NCBI GenBank assembly: GCA_021841005.1
Contig: JAKBVZ010000036.1
Coordinates: 1-64,000, forward strand
Direction: 5' to 3'
Length of the DNA stretch: 64,000 bases
Origin: Actinomycetes bacterium
Lineage (GTDB): Bacteria; Actinomycetota; Acidimicrobiia; Acidimicrobiales; JAMCPL01
Of the stretch, positions 29,034 through 39,496 are shown piece by piece (position 1 is the first letter of the stretch; every line of letters begins with the position of its first letter). The position numbers and the translations under genes were made by a program. A model generated the notes under the pieces. That model ran no database searches. It was given only the letters and a program-made list of their open reading frames with translations, and was not told the DNA's origin.

Positions 29034-31658
29034 CTACGAGGAGCGAGCAGGGATTGCAAGGTGCCTGCCAGTAGGTCTTACGGCCGGATTCCCTGCACTG
29101 CTACGCCTCGCCCTCCTCCAGCGGGCAATTCTTCGCCGGTGCCATGAGATCACGGCCATCGAAGTCAATCCTACAATGGCAGCAACCGCTGCTACAATGC
29201 CGGCAGTCAGCGTGTTGGGCCAGTAGGTCAGATCTACAGTACTTTTCCCTTTCGGTACTCTCAGCGAAAGCATGACTCCTGCCGCCTTGCCCACCGCCAC
29301 TCCCTTCCCGTTCACGGTGGCATGCCAGCCTGGTACGTATGTGATGCGGGCAAGGAGCGTCGCGGGCTTGAGGGCATGCACATGGATCTGCAGCTGGTCG
29401 TTGGATATCCATCGGTGGCTGGTAACCTTGCCGTAGCTGTTCGATGGATTCTCCGCACTCTTCACGACCGACTTCCCCGGAAGCAAGCTGAACCGGTGTG
29501 AATCCGGCACTTCGTATATCGAAAATGCCTTGTCCTGCAATACCAGGCTGGTACCCGATGGTGCACTCAAGCTGCCATTGGCCCCCGGAAGCGCCAGCAG
29601 GTACTTCACGCCGTAAAGACGTGCGAGCGAGGCATTCGAAAACCAGGGATTGAAGACTCCAGGTGAGGCCACCAGCGGGGACTTGTGCGGCCTCTCCGCT
29701 TCCTGCCAGGAAGACAGGTACTCCTGCTGCAGCATGGGATCGTGTGCCCCGAATACTGCCACTTTGTAAGCAATATTAGTCTCCGGTTCGAATCCGGTTC
29801 CAGGTATTGGTTGCGTAGGATTCCAGCCGGTGGATGCCCCAGGAGGTGGAGGTGCAGCACCCATGATATGGTCCCCTACCATCTCCTGTACTTTCTTTAC
29901 CGCAGCATCGGATGGGTAGAAGCGATGTGAATAGCTAGCAGCTTGCATAGCGGTAGGCATAAGAAGGACTCCTTGAGCCAGAAGCACTGCAGAGAACACG
30001 GTTACCTGCCACAAGGGACCCTGCCTCGAACGAGCCGGCCCCGTAGCGGTAAGCGGGTAACGCACCGTTGCGGCACTTCGCCATACCTTTCCGGTATGAA
30101 ACCTACCATCGTGTCGAGATATCCCAAGCCATACGAGGATCAGCGTCGCGCCTATAGCCAGAGACCCTAAAGACCACCCCAGTGCGGTAAGCCTGATATG
30201 CCGTTCCGCCAGCGTCAGCCCCGTAGCCGTTTCCGTCAATATTATGAGAACACCGAGGATGGTCGCCATTATCCCAGATCCCAAGGTAAACGCATGGACA
30301 TCACCGTTGGTGATACGCGATGAAGTCAAGCGACTGAACCCGATCGCTGCAAGTAGCGCTAGAAGGAAGTCCAGCGGCATCAGCAGTCTTGTAAACACTA
30401 TCGCTCCCGAAACGTGCAGGAGGCTCACAAGTGCCTGCACGGGACCATTTCTAAAGATGATAAGCCATAGCACCAGAGCGGTGGTTGCAAGACCGGCCAC
30501 AACGGGTCTCTTGCCCAACCTAAAAACAGCCACCAGCGCCAGTACAATCGCCAGCGGCCCCACAACGGCACTCACTTCATAGAAGTTCGCAGGCCCGAAC
30601 CAATGGCTCGATGCCGTAGGCAGCCCGTAATAGCTGGCAGCCAGCAAGTTCACCGAGGAATACATGGGGATACCCCTGTAGGCCGATACCGTGACGGTCG
30701 ATCGGATGGAACCGGGTATGAGCTGGGCGGCAGGCAGCAACATGGGCATGGCGAGCATGCCGCCAAACAGCCCCGAAACCATGATCTTAACGATTGTTGA
30801 CTTCAGCCGGGCCGTGTCCGCATCACGGGTGAAAAACGCAAACAGCGTAATGAGCCCGCCCAACACGAGCACCGTGAACCCGTCCAAGACATAAGATTCA
30901 GGATGACCCGCGTACATGGCAAACGCCACCACCACGGACATCGCTGTACACGCAGCAACCGGCCTCTTCGATCTGTGTATGAGAATGGCGAAGAAAACAA
31001 CCCATCCTAGCCAGATATTTACTCCCCCCTGCGGCCAGCCTATCCAATTCGCAAGCGATCCGGAAAACTCGTACGTGATGGCGCCTACAAGCGAACCTGC
31101 CGCACTGGCGCCGAGCACTCTGGCGGCACTGTACGCTCCGGTACCTGCAACCAGCAACGAGATGAAAGTCGATACGGTGTAACCGGAGGAAGCCGGAAAG
31201 AGGTAGGAAACAAGGTGCGGCAGGGACATCGCGGCAGACTGGAAATTGAACATCTGGGGCATGCCGAGCAGGGAGTAAGGATTCCACAGAGGGATCTGCC
31301 CCGAATGTATGACTCGCCAGTTGAGCAACAACCATGGACTGATCTGCTGTATATTGTCGGAACTGACCACATTATGCATCGTCTTGAATAGCCCGCTCGT
31401 CAGCGGGAACAGGGAGAGATCGGCCATGGATCCGAACACGGTTCCGCTGCTGATGACCGGATAAAAAAAGACCAGCGTAAACAGGGCTATCAGCACTACG
31501 GCAATTGCATCGCCACCAATACCTGCCGGCGCACCGTCCGAACTGCTTCGCGAGTGCACGCCTCGCGTCCTGCCCTTGCCTGACGACTCAGTGTTCCGGA
31601 TGGAACCGTTGGAAGCGTATCCAAGGCCCTGCTCTGCCGATAGATTGCTGCCCAGCAC
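29034..31658 (-). CDS. YfhO-like polytopic membrane protein
   Basis: 874 aa, many TM helices; LLNWRVIHSGQIPLWNPYSLLGMPQMFNFQSA; C-terminal YVPGWHATVNGKGVAV. Confidence 0.75.
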   Translation of the reverse strand: MLGSNLSAEQGLGYASNGSIRNTESSGKGRTRGVHSRSSSDGAPAGIGGDAIAVVLIALFTLVFFYPVISSGTVFGSMADLSLFPLTSGLFKTMHNVVSSDNIQQISPWLLLNWRVIHSGQIPLWNPYSLLGMPQMFNFQSAAMSLPHLVSYLFPASSGYTVSTFISLLVAGTGAYSAARVLGASAAGSLVGAITYEFSGSLANWIGWPQGGVNIWLGWVVFFAILIHRSKRPVAACTAMSVVVAFAMYAGHPESYVLDGFTVLVLGGLITLFAFFTRDADTARLKSTIVKIMVSGLFGGMLAMPMLLPAAQLIPGSIRSTVTVSAYRGIPMYSSVNLLAASYYGLPTASSHWFGPANFYEVSAVVGPLAIVLALVAVFRLGKRPVVAGLATTALVLWLIIFRNGPVQALVSLLHVSGAIVFTRLLMPLDFLLALLAAIGFSRLTSSRITNGDVHAFTLGSGIMATILGVLIILTETATGLTLAERHIRLTALGWSLGSLAIGATLILVWLGISRHDGRFHTGKVWRSAATVRYPLTATGPARSRQGPLWQVTVFSAVLLAQGVLLMPTAMQAASYSHRFYPSDAAVKKVQEMVGDHIMGAAPPPPGASTGWNPTQPIPGTGFEPETNIAYKVAVFGAHDPMLQQEYLSSWQEAERPHKSPLVASPGVFNPWFSNASLARLYGVKYLLALPGANGSLSAPSGTSLVLQDKAFSIYEVPDSHRFSLLPGKSVVKSAENPSNSYGKVTSHRWISNDQLQIHVHALKPATLLARITYVPGWHATVNGKGVAVGKAAGVMLSLRVPKGKSTVDLTYWPNTLTAGIVAAVAAIVGLTSMAVISWHRRRIARWRRARRSSAGNPAVRPTGRHLAIPARSS

Positions 31659-31724
31659 AGGGTAATCCTACTATCCATTTCCTGGATATTTGTGCACAGT
31701 CCTGGGAACTGCACGCGCTGGTAA

Positions 31725-33272
31725 TCAGTGGGCGGCCATCTGCAAAACGCCCTCACGAGCATGATAGCTCGATCTCGCCAATGGTGAAGCCTGCACATGG
31801 ACAAACCCCATCTCCCTGGCCGCCTCCGCCAAACCGGCAAAGTCGTCAGGGGTCCACCACCGTTCGACCGCAAGATGATTTGCTGATGGCCTCAGGTACT
31901 GGCCCACGGTCAGCAGGTCAGTACCCACCGCTCTCAGGTCGGATAGGGTCTCCAGCACCTCGTCTTCGGTCTCCCCCAGTCCCACCATAATTCCAGACTT
32001 TGTGAGCAACCCCGACTGCTTGGCCCTAGACAGGACAGCCAGGCTACGAGCATAATTCGCATGGGAGCGCACTTGCTTCTGCAGCCTGGGAACGGTCTCT
32101 ATATTATGATTGAGCACATCGGGACGCGCTTCGAAAATGCTGTCAAGCGATCGTGCGTCACCCTTGCAGTCGGAGATAAGGAGTTCCACCGCCGTTCCTG
32201 GTGACAGCCGGCGGATCTCCCGCACGGATGCCGCAAGAGCAAGGCTTCCACCATCAGCGAGATCGTCCCTTGCAACGGTGGTGATGACTGCGTGTGCCAG
32301 ACCCATGCGCTTGACAGCCTGTGCCACACGCAGTGGCTCACTAGGATCAAGTGGCAATGGCTTCCTGGTGTCAACAAGACAAAACCTGCATTTCCTCGTG
32401 CAACGATCCCCATTGATCATGAAAGTTGCAGTCGAATTCGAATAGCACTCGAATATGTTAGGACACCCCGCCTCTTCGCAAACCGTCACTAGGCCCAGAT
32501 TCCTGACGGTGCGGCGTGTCGCAAGGAAATCATTTCCGATTCGAACCTTTGGCCTCAACCATACGGGTTTTCGCTGGACTGATCGATACATGCCGTGGTC
32601 GTGGGTGGTGGCATGCACGCCTGGATCGCGCCATGCAACCCCAGCGTATTCCACTTCAGCATCGCCAGCCAGGTCGCCGGCATGGGCAACCATCATCTCG
32701 ACAACCTGCCTCACCGTCATGTCGAACCCCTCTTCCACCAACGATGTCATCGGCTTGTCCGAGATACCACATGGTCTGATGCGCTCGAAATACGATAGAT
32801 CAGTGCTCACATTCAGCGCTAATCCATGCATCGTCCTCCCCCTGGACACCCTGGTCCCAATGGAGCAGATCTTGCGAGGACTCCCACCGGGATCCACCCA
32901 GACTCCGGGATAGCCATCGAGCGTACCAGCATCGAGACCTATCTCTCTTAATACCCCTGCTACAAAACCCTCCATCCTTCTTACATGTTGAGGTCCTGCA
33001 CCAGGGCCTGCAACCGTTAAGACCGGATACGCCACCAGCTGCCCGGGACCGTGGTAGGTGACATCGCCTCCCCTGTCAGCTCTCACGAGTTTGGCGCCAA
33101 GCGCGTCGAGAGGCACCAGGACACTGGATTGCTGCGCTCGTACACCAGCAGTATATATATGAGGATGCTCCATCATCAGTAGATACTGCTCCTGCGAATA
33201 CCTGGCCACCGCCCTCTGTATCCACAACGCTTCAGCGAACGGCACCCTCCCGAGCCAGCGTGCTCTCAACAT
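31725..33272 (-). CDS. Fused octanoyltransferase-lipoyl synthase (LipB-LipA)
   Basis: LipB: RADRGGDVTYHGPGQLVAYPVL, PRKICSIG, RPCGI; then LipA: CEEAGCPNIFEC, CTRKCRFC, terminal RSSYHA, in one frame. Start MLRARW preferred (ORF track to 33386). Confidence 0.92.
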   Translation of the reverse strand: MLRARWLGRVPFAEALWIQRAVARYSQEQYLLMMEHPHIYTAGVRAQQSSVLVPLDALGAKLVRADRGGDVTYHGPGQLVAYPVLTVAGPGAGPQHVRRMEGFVAGVLREIGLDAGTLDGYPGVWVDPGGSPRKICSIGTRVSRGRTMHGLALNVSTDLSYFERIRPCGISDKPMTSLVEEGFDMTVRQVVEMMVAHAGDLAGDAEVEYAGVAWRDPGVHATTHDHGMYRSVQRKPVWLRPKVRIGNDFLATRRTVRNLGLVTVCEEAGCPNIFECYSNSTATFMINGDRCTRKCRFCLVDTRKPLPLDPSEPLRVAQAVKRMGLAHAVITTVARDDLADGGSLALAASVREIRRLSPGTAVELLISDCKGDARSLDSIFEARPDVLNHNIETVPRLQKQVRSHANYARSLAVLSRAKQSGLLTKSGIMVGLGETEDEVLETLSDLRAVGTDLLTVGQYLRPSANHLAVERWWTPDDFAGLAEAAREMGFVHVQASPLARSSYHAREGVLQMAAH

Positions 33273-33309
33273 ATTGAACGTTGTGAACTCTGGCGCCGCA
33301 CATACCGCA

Positions 33310-34893
33310 TCACAGCTCACTTGCGAAGTCGTGTTTGGCAAGTATCTCGGCCATCCTTGCCAGGAATGCTGCAACATATGCCCCATCTACAGCCCTGTGA
33401 TCGAACGACATGGCAAGAATCCCCGTGGAATGGATCGCTATACTCTCCGCACCAAAAGAATCAGTGACCACGACCGGCTTGCGTGACACCCCGTCTGTGG
33501 AGAGGATGGCAACCTGAGGCTGGTTGATTATTGCAACCGTCATGAATGTTCCGAAAGGCCCGGCATTGGTAATGGAAAACGTCCCTCCTGATATATCGTC
33601 AGCTGTAAGCTGGCGAGTACGCGCTCTGGTGGCAAGATCATGTATACGCCTAGCCATGCCTCTCAGGGTGAGATCGTCAGCCTGGTGAACGACTGGAACT
33701 ATGAGGCCCTCGTGGCTGATATCGACAGCTATCCCCAGCTCAATCTTATGATGGACCACCAGCGTGTCACCTACCACTGATGCATTGAGCCTGGGCCACT
33801 CCTTCAGCGCCTCGACGGCTGCACGAGCTGCAAATGGGAGGTATGAGAGCGTGTAACCTTCCTCCGCACGGAACCTGCCGCCATGACCACGTCTCACCTG
33901 CTCGACCGCTTCGTAATCCGCCTCGAGCGAGATGAGAGTATGAGGTGACGTGGCCTTGGAACGCACCATATGCTCGGCAGTCCGGCGCCTCATGTTGTCA
34001 AAAGGTATCACCTCATCGGTACCGGCAAACGTTCCAGAGGACTCCGCCAGAATGGCTCCCCCGCCGGCGCCGACTTCCATCTCCATCTGGACAGGCACCC
34101 CAGACGCTGTAACCACGCTGCCGGCACTGGGCGGGACTGTGGTACTGGTGGGTGGAGTTTCTGTACTGGGTGGAGTTGTTGTACTGGGTGGAGTTGTTGC
34201 ACTGGGTGGAGTTGTTGCACTGGGTGGAGTTGTTGCACTGGTGGGTGGGGCTCCAGTAGCCGCATGAGACTGCACATCGTTACGAGTGATCCTCCCACCT
34301 GCACCAGTCCCTCGTATCTCGGATGGATTGATACCTTTTTCCGCAATCAGTCGCCGGACGATGGGTGACGTGACTATGCCTGACAACGATGCGCCAGACC
34401 CTGCAGAGGTTGGAGTTGGAGTTGGAGTTGGAGTTGGAGTTGGAGACGGTGATGTGGCTGGGAATGACGGGGTTGGGGCCGGGGATGTGGCCGGGGATGA
34501 CAGAGGGGGAAAGGATGGCGGAGAAAGTACAGAGGATCCAGCAGGTGCTTCACCGTCCGGCGGCGGGGCGTCTTGTGAAGTGACGACCGGCGGCGCTGTG
34601 GCGAAGCCAGTCCCTACAGGAGGTGACCCCGCGGGAGGTGGCCCCGTCATCGGCTGCGATATGACAGCAAGCGGAGTGCCTACCGGCACCGTTTCTCCCT
34701 CGCGTACCAATATCTCCGCAAGCACACCTGATGCTGGGGAAGGGACCTCCGAGTCGACCTTGTCCGTGGATATCTCGAAGAGGGGCTCATCGCGCTCCAC
34801 TGTCTCTCCTACAGCCTTGAACCATCTGGTCACCATGCCCTCCGTGACCGTCTCACCCAGCTGCGGCATCTCCACATTAATAGAATCAGCCAA
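33310..34893 (-). CDS. 2-oxoacid dehydrogenase E2 (dihydrolipoamide acyltransferase), one lipoyl domain
   Basis: Lipoyl motif FEISTDKVDSEVPSPASG; E3-binding SPIVRRLIAEKGINPSEIRGTGAGGRITRNDV; catalytic SFDHRAVDGAYVAAFL. Confidence 0.92.
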   Translation of the reverse strand: MADSINVEMPQLGETVTEGMVTRWFKAVGETVERDEPLFEISTDKVDSEVPSPASGVLAEILVREGETVPVGTPLAVISQPMTGPPPAGSPPVGTGFATAPPVVTSQDAPPPDGEAPAGSSVLSPPSFPPLSSPATSPAPTPSFPATSPSPTPTPTPTPTPTSAGSGASLSGIVTSPIVRRLIAEKGINPSEIRGTGAGGRITRNDVQSHAATGAPPTSATTPPSATTPPSATTPPSTTTPPSTETPPTSTTVPPSAGSVVTASGVPVQMEMEVGAGGGAILAESSGTFAGTDEVIPFDNMRRRTAEHMVRSKATSPHTLISLEADYEAVEQVRRGHGGRFRAEEGYTLSYLPFAARAAVEALKEWPRLNASVVGDTLVVHHKIELGIAVDISHEGLIVPVVHQADDLTLRGMARRIHDLATRARTRQLTADDISGGTFSITNAGPFGTFMTVAIINQPQVAILSTDGVSRKPVVVTDSFGAESIAIHSTGILAMSFDHRAVDGAYVAAFLARMAEILAKHDFASEL

Positions 34894-36355
34894 TATGCAA
34901 ACCCCTTCCCGTCAACGATATCATTACTTCCCCGAACGCTTCGCTCAAGGTTGGATGAGGCTGGATGAGCCCAGCGAAATCATCCGGTGTAGCTTCCCAA
35001 TTCACCGCCAGGTATCCCGGCGACAGCAATTCTGTTGCCCAGGGCCCGATAATATGCACCCCGAGTATCCTGCCCGACGAGCCGCCGGCCGCAACCTCTG
35101 CGACCACCTTGACCATGCCATCGGTCTCCCCCAGCACCTTGGCCCTCGAATTGCCACCAAAGGGGTCTTTGCGAACCATGACCTCGTAGCCTGCAGCCCT
35201 TGCCTGCTCTTCGCTCATGCCCGCAAATGCAACTTCGGGATGGCTATAAATGCCCCAGGGGACTTTCCCGTAGTCGATGGGAAGCGCAGGCTCTCCTAGT
35301 ATGTGCTTGATCACCTGGATGCCCTCCAGGAAACCGACATGAGCCAGTTGGGGAGTATCGACGATGTCGCCCACAGCCCATACCCCCGTCTCTCCCGTCT
35401 GAAGCTCACCGTTCACGACTACAAACCCTCGCCCATCAAGCTTGACATCGACGCCTTCACCCAGCACACCGTCAGTGAAAGGACGCCTGCCAACGGCAAC
35501 CACGACCATCTCGACAACCACCGACTCGCCGTCCCCGAAGGACACCGTGGTAGTGGACGAAGATGGCTCATGCCCCCTTACCTGCACTCCGGTATGTACC
35601 TTTATCCCCCTGCGCTTGAACGACCGGGTAAGCGCGTTGGATATGTCCTCATCACAACCGGCAAGAAGTCTGGGCAGGGCTTCCAGAACCGTCACGTCTG
35701 CGCCCAAGTCTGAGAAATATGATGCAAACTCGCAACCAATGGCGCCTCCTCCTATCACTGCAACGGTTCTCGGCAAATAATCCAGTGAAAGCACTTCGTC
35801 GGAGGTCACGACCATCTTGCCATCTATGTCCAGCCCGGGTATTGAACGGGTAACTGAACCTGTCGCAAGCACGACATGATCAGCCGCAATCACTCTCTCC
35901 CCACCACCGTCTTCGGCCACACGAACCCTCTTACCAGGTAACAGAGTCCCTGTGCCACGTTCCACGTTTACGTGACGCCCCTTCATCAGGCCGGACAGCC
36001 CCTTATGTAGTTGGTCCACCACCGCAGTCTTGCGAAGCTGCATAGCCGCCATATCCATCCTCGGAGTACCGTCCACCACCACGCCAAATTCACCCGCATT
36101 CTTTACGGATCTCCATACTGATGCGGCTTCGAGCAATTCCTTCGCAGGAACGCATCCCTTATGCAGGCAGGTTCCACCCACCTTCGCCTGCTCGACTACG
36201 GTGATGCGCAGTCCGCACGATGCACCATAAAGAGCTGCCGCATATCCTGCGGGTCCACCCCCTATTATGATGACATCCCTCTCGTTTCCCTGCCCTTGGA
36301 TATCTTGTCCCTGCCCATCAATCTGTCGTATTGTGTCCTGCCGACCAGCCATCAT
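34886..36355 (-). CDS. lpdA: Dihydrolipoyl dehydrogenase (E3)
   Basis: IIGGGPAGYAAALYGA, GGTCLHKGCVPAKELL. Confidence 0.93.
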   Translation of the reverse strand: MMAGRQDTIRQIDGQGQDIQGQGNERDVIIIGGGPAGYAAALYGASCGLRITVVEQAKVGGTCLHKGCVPAKELLEAASVWRSVKNAGEFGVVVDGTPRMDMAAMQLRKTAVVDQLHKGLSGLMKGRHVNVERGTGTLLPGKRVRVAEDGGGERVIAADHVVLATGSVTRSIPGLDIDGKMVVTSDEVLSLDYLPRTVAVIGGGAIGCEFASYFSDLGADVTVLEALPRLLAGCDEDISNALTRSFKRRGIKVHTGVQVRGHEPSSSTTTVSFGDGESVVVEMVVVAVGRRPFTDGVLGEGVDVKLDGRGFVVVNGELQTGETGVWAVGDIVDTPQLAHVGFLEGIQVIKHILGEPALPIDYGKVPWGIYSHPEVAFAGMSEEQARAAGYEVMVRKDPFGGNSRAKVLGETDGMVKVVAEVAAGGSSGRILGVHIIGPWATELLSPGYLAVNWEATPDDFAGLIQPHPTLSEAFGEVMISLTGRGLHIG

Positions 36356-36593
36356 GTATCAGAGTCTAGCCTACAGCAGCTTATCTCGTAACCGTACCAG
36401 CTATCGCCACACCATCACATGCCACGATATATGTAGGATGGAACACGCCCGACCGGTATCATGCCCGGCATCTTCAGGAAGACTCCGCCAAGCTCCGCCA
36501 AGGAAATAGATGTGTGTCTCGGTCACTAGGACGGATTTCGCCAATAGATCAAGCAAATCAGTGAACTAGCCAGCTCGCGGCTCTGCGTACCGC

Positions 36594-37616
36594 TCACCAG
36601 GCGGACTTGGCTGGCCTCGTATACCTCTCTATTGTCCTAGAAGCCAGAAGTTGTCCAGCCTTGACGGCACGCGATACTGCCGCCGGGGGTCCTGACGATG
36701 GTCTGTACGCTTTCGATGCCTGGTCCAACTCGCTGTCCTCGTCATCACTCAGCTCCAGATCCGCCGCATCCACGTTTGCCTGTAGCTGAGAGAGCGATCC
36801 CGCTCCCGGAATCGCTACTACGTTGGGCCTGCGTATAAGCCAAGCAAGGGCAACCTGAGTAGGAGTCGCTCCGTGATCACGAGAGATGCGCCTGAGTGCC
36901 TCTACCACCGGCTCGGCTCTGGCCAGATTGCCAGGCTGGAATGCGGCAGTATACGCTCTCAGTCCATCGGGTACGTTGCCCGCCGAATAGCGACCCGACA
37001 GCAGACCCTGAGCGAGCGGGCTGTAAGCTATCACGACATGGCCGGTCTCCTGCGCCCACGGCAGGATATCTGCCTCGATCCGCCTGTCCAGAAGGTTGTA
37101 GCGTACCTGATTGCTGAGGACATTGCCTGCAAGAAACCGTTCAGCCTGCTGCCAGGCCGCCAGAGAAAAATTGGACACGCCTGCATGCTTCACGATGCCG
37201 TCCCGTTGCAACCCGGCCATTGCCCTCATGGTGAAATTGAGCGGAATCACTGGGTTGGGCCAGTGGATCTGGTAAAGATCTATCGTATCCACGCGCAACC
37301 TTGCTGCGCTACGCCTCGCCCTGTCCCTCACCACTGGGTCCACGGGCATGACGGGGAATACCTTCGTCGCGATAAACGCCTCTTCCCTGCGGGAGCCGAG
37401 CACCCTCCCCACAGCACGCTCCGACCGCCCCCATCCATAAACTTCTGCGGTATCTATAAGATTGACACCCAGGTCGAGGGCCTTATTGACTATCGCTGCA
37501 GACTCTTTTTCCTCGTAGCTCCGGCCATAGTTCCACTCCTTGGAACCAAACTGCCACGTACCGAGCCCGATGGCGGAAAGCCTCTCTCCATGGGCTTGCA
37601 CATATTGCATAACCAT
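36594..37616 (-). CDS. Aldo/keto reductase
   Basis: IGLGTWQFGSKEW, NLIDTAEVYGWGRSERAVG, DLYQIHWPN. Confidence 0.92.
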   Translation of the reverse strand: MVMQYVQAHGERLSAIGLGTWQFGSKEWNYGRSYEEKESAAIVNKALDLGVNLIDTAEVYGWGRSERAVGRVLGSRREEAFIATKVFPVMPVDPVVRDRARRSAARLRVDTIDLYQIHWPNPVIPLNFTMRAMAGLQRDGIVKHAGVSNFSLAAWQQAERFLAGNVLSNQVRYNLLDRRIEADILPWAQETGHVVIAYSPLAQGLLSGRYSAGNVPDGLRAYTAAFQPGNLARAEPVVEALRRISRDHGATPTQVALAWLIRRPNVVAIPGAGSLSQLQANVDAADLELSDDEDSELDQASKAYRPSSGPPAAVSRAVKAGQLLASRTIERYTRPAKSAW

Positions 37617-37641
37617 ATAGTATCGCCATCCAATCCCTAGT

Positions 37642-38409
37642 TTACTTTGGAGGGAGCCTTATCCCTCCGTCAAGCCTGATGACTTCACCGTTCAAATAGC
37701 TGCACGAAACGATGAATGCCACCACGTCGGCATACTCGGATGGCTTGCCCAGCCGCTTGGGGAAAAGCACCGACTGCCCGAGGGCCTCACGCTGCGGTTC
37801 TGGAAGAAGACCGAGAAGTGGTGTGTCGAACAGACCTGGAGCAATGGCACATACCCTGATGCCGGTAACGGCAAGATCCCTGGATGCCGGCACTGTCATG
37901 CCGACGATGGCACCTTTCGATGCAGAGTATGCCAGCTGGCCGATCTGGCCTTCAAAAGCCGCGACTGAAGCCGTATTGACGATAACTCCCCTGTTGCCAT
38001 CCTCCAGCGGCTCTACCTGCGCTATCGCCGAACTCGCCCTCGTCATGACGTTGAAGGTGCCGATCAGATTGACATTCTGGATGAGCTGGAATGCCTGCAG
38101 ATCATGAGGGGAATTGTCACGATTGATGACCCGGCCTACCCATCCGATACCGGCACAGTTGACAGCAATCCTGAGCCGACCACCTTCTGCGGCCTGATCT
38201 ACCGCTCTCTGGCAATCCTCCGGATTGGATACATCTCCTGTAACATAATTCGTTCCTGCACCAAGCTCATCTGCAAGCTTCTTCGCAGGCTCCTCCTTTA
38301 TGTCAAATATCGTACAACGTGCTCCCAGAGAGGTGAGCTTGCGTACGGTGGCTTCTCCGAGTCCCGAGGCACCACCGGTCACTATTGCTGAACATCCATT
38401 TATTTCCAT
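37642..38409 (-). CDS. SDR-family dehydrogenase (3-hydroxyacyl-CoA dehydrogenase type II-like)
   Basis: [44 protein letters not shown]. Confidence 0.88.
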   Translation of the reverse strand: MEINGCSAIVTGGASGLGEATVRKLTSLGARCTIFDIKEEPAKKLADELGAGTNYVTGDVSNPEDCQRAVDQAAEGGRLRIAVNCAGIGWVGRVINRDNSPHDLQAFQLIQNVNLIGTFNVMTRASSAIAQVEPLEDGNRGVIVNTASVAAFEGQIGQLAYSASKGAIVGMTVPASRDLAVTGIRVCAIAPGLFDTPLLGLLPEPQREALGQSVLFPKRLGKPSEYADVVAFIVSCSYLNGEVIRLDGGIRLPPK

Positions 38410-38484
38410 GAAGACGATGCTAGACCATCCATGCGGCTACGCGCCAAATCGATTGCCCACCTGGCGCTTCAAAATGCTGAGCCG

Positions 38485-39168
38485 TCAGGCAGGCCCGCTT
38501 CCTCGCTGTGTCCTAGCGGCCTCGTTGGCCATGGCATCCACGAGTTCGTTCATCGCATCTCCTGAATGCCCGCGAGTCCAGGAAAAGTCGACTTCGATAG
38601 GACCGTCCAGCACCAGATGCAACAGAGGTTCCCATAGATCACGATTGGCAACGCCATCACCTTTGGCGTTCCTCCAGCCTTTCTTTATCCATCCTTCCCA
38701 CCAGTGATGGCTGAAGCAGTTGACCAGATAGGATGAGTCGCTGATTATAGTCAGCCTGACCGGGTCAATGCCCGAGCCGCATGACCGGGAAGGAGCGGAA
38801 GTGGTAACTCCACCGGCTAAAGTAGTAAGACCGAGCCGGTCAGTTCGATCAGTTCGATCAGCCAGGTCATTGCACTCGTCAAAAGTACCGTTTATTTGGG
38901 TCGTTACAGCGTATCCGGTCGCTCCGGCGGCTGTGCCTGATTGGCGCACGGCACCACCAGCAATAATTCTGGAATCGCATCGCTGGCCTACGAGATGGTC
39001 AATGTGATCCACTATCCACTGCATCGCCTCCAGCGCAGCAGTGAGCTCCATCCTCTGATTCGTGGTGGAGCGCTCCGCCCCGCTGGCGGTTGGGCCGCCA
39101 ACGAGTGCCCAAGCCCAGCCACCAGGCCCCGGATTCCCGAGACACGAACCGTCCGTGTAGGCAATCAC
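38485..39168 (-). CDS. rnhA: Ribonuclease H (type I) with a ~65-aa internal insertion
   Basis: YTDGSCLGNPGPGGWAWAL, TTNQRMELTAALEAM, ISDSSYLVN, WTRGHSGDAMNELVDAMANEAA. Confidence 0.85.
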   Translation of the reverse strand: MIAYTDGSCLGNPGPGGWAWALVGGPTASGAERSTTNQRMELTAALEAMQWIVDHIDHLVGQRCDSRIIAGGAVRQSGTAAGATGYAVTTQINGTFDECNDLADRTDRTDRLGLTTLAGGVTTSAPSRSCGSGIDPVRLTIISDSSYLVNCFSHHWWEGWIKKGWRNAKGDGVANRDLWEPLLHLVLDGPIEVDFSWTRGHSGDAMNELVDAMANEAARTQRGSGPA

Positions 39169-39382
39169 GGCAAGCCCTTAGCGAGAATATCTAACCCGGC
39201 GACTGAATAAAATACATCCATCAGCCGACAATTTACCCCAACGCCAACCGGTAGGTAAAATACTGTCGATCCAACCGCGCCAACCGCTCCAGTATGCCGG
39301 TATGCGAGCCACGCTATCGTTAAACGGCGTGTGGCAGCACGGCGCACTGCCCCGGCAGGCGCCGATGCGATCAAAGGCACAG

Positions 39383-39433
<51 letters not shown>

Positions 39434-39496
39434 GCTGCCAGGCAAGTGCCGGCACAGGCATCCTGCCAACGTTAACGCATCTACAAGTGAAAGAAT

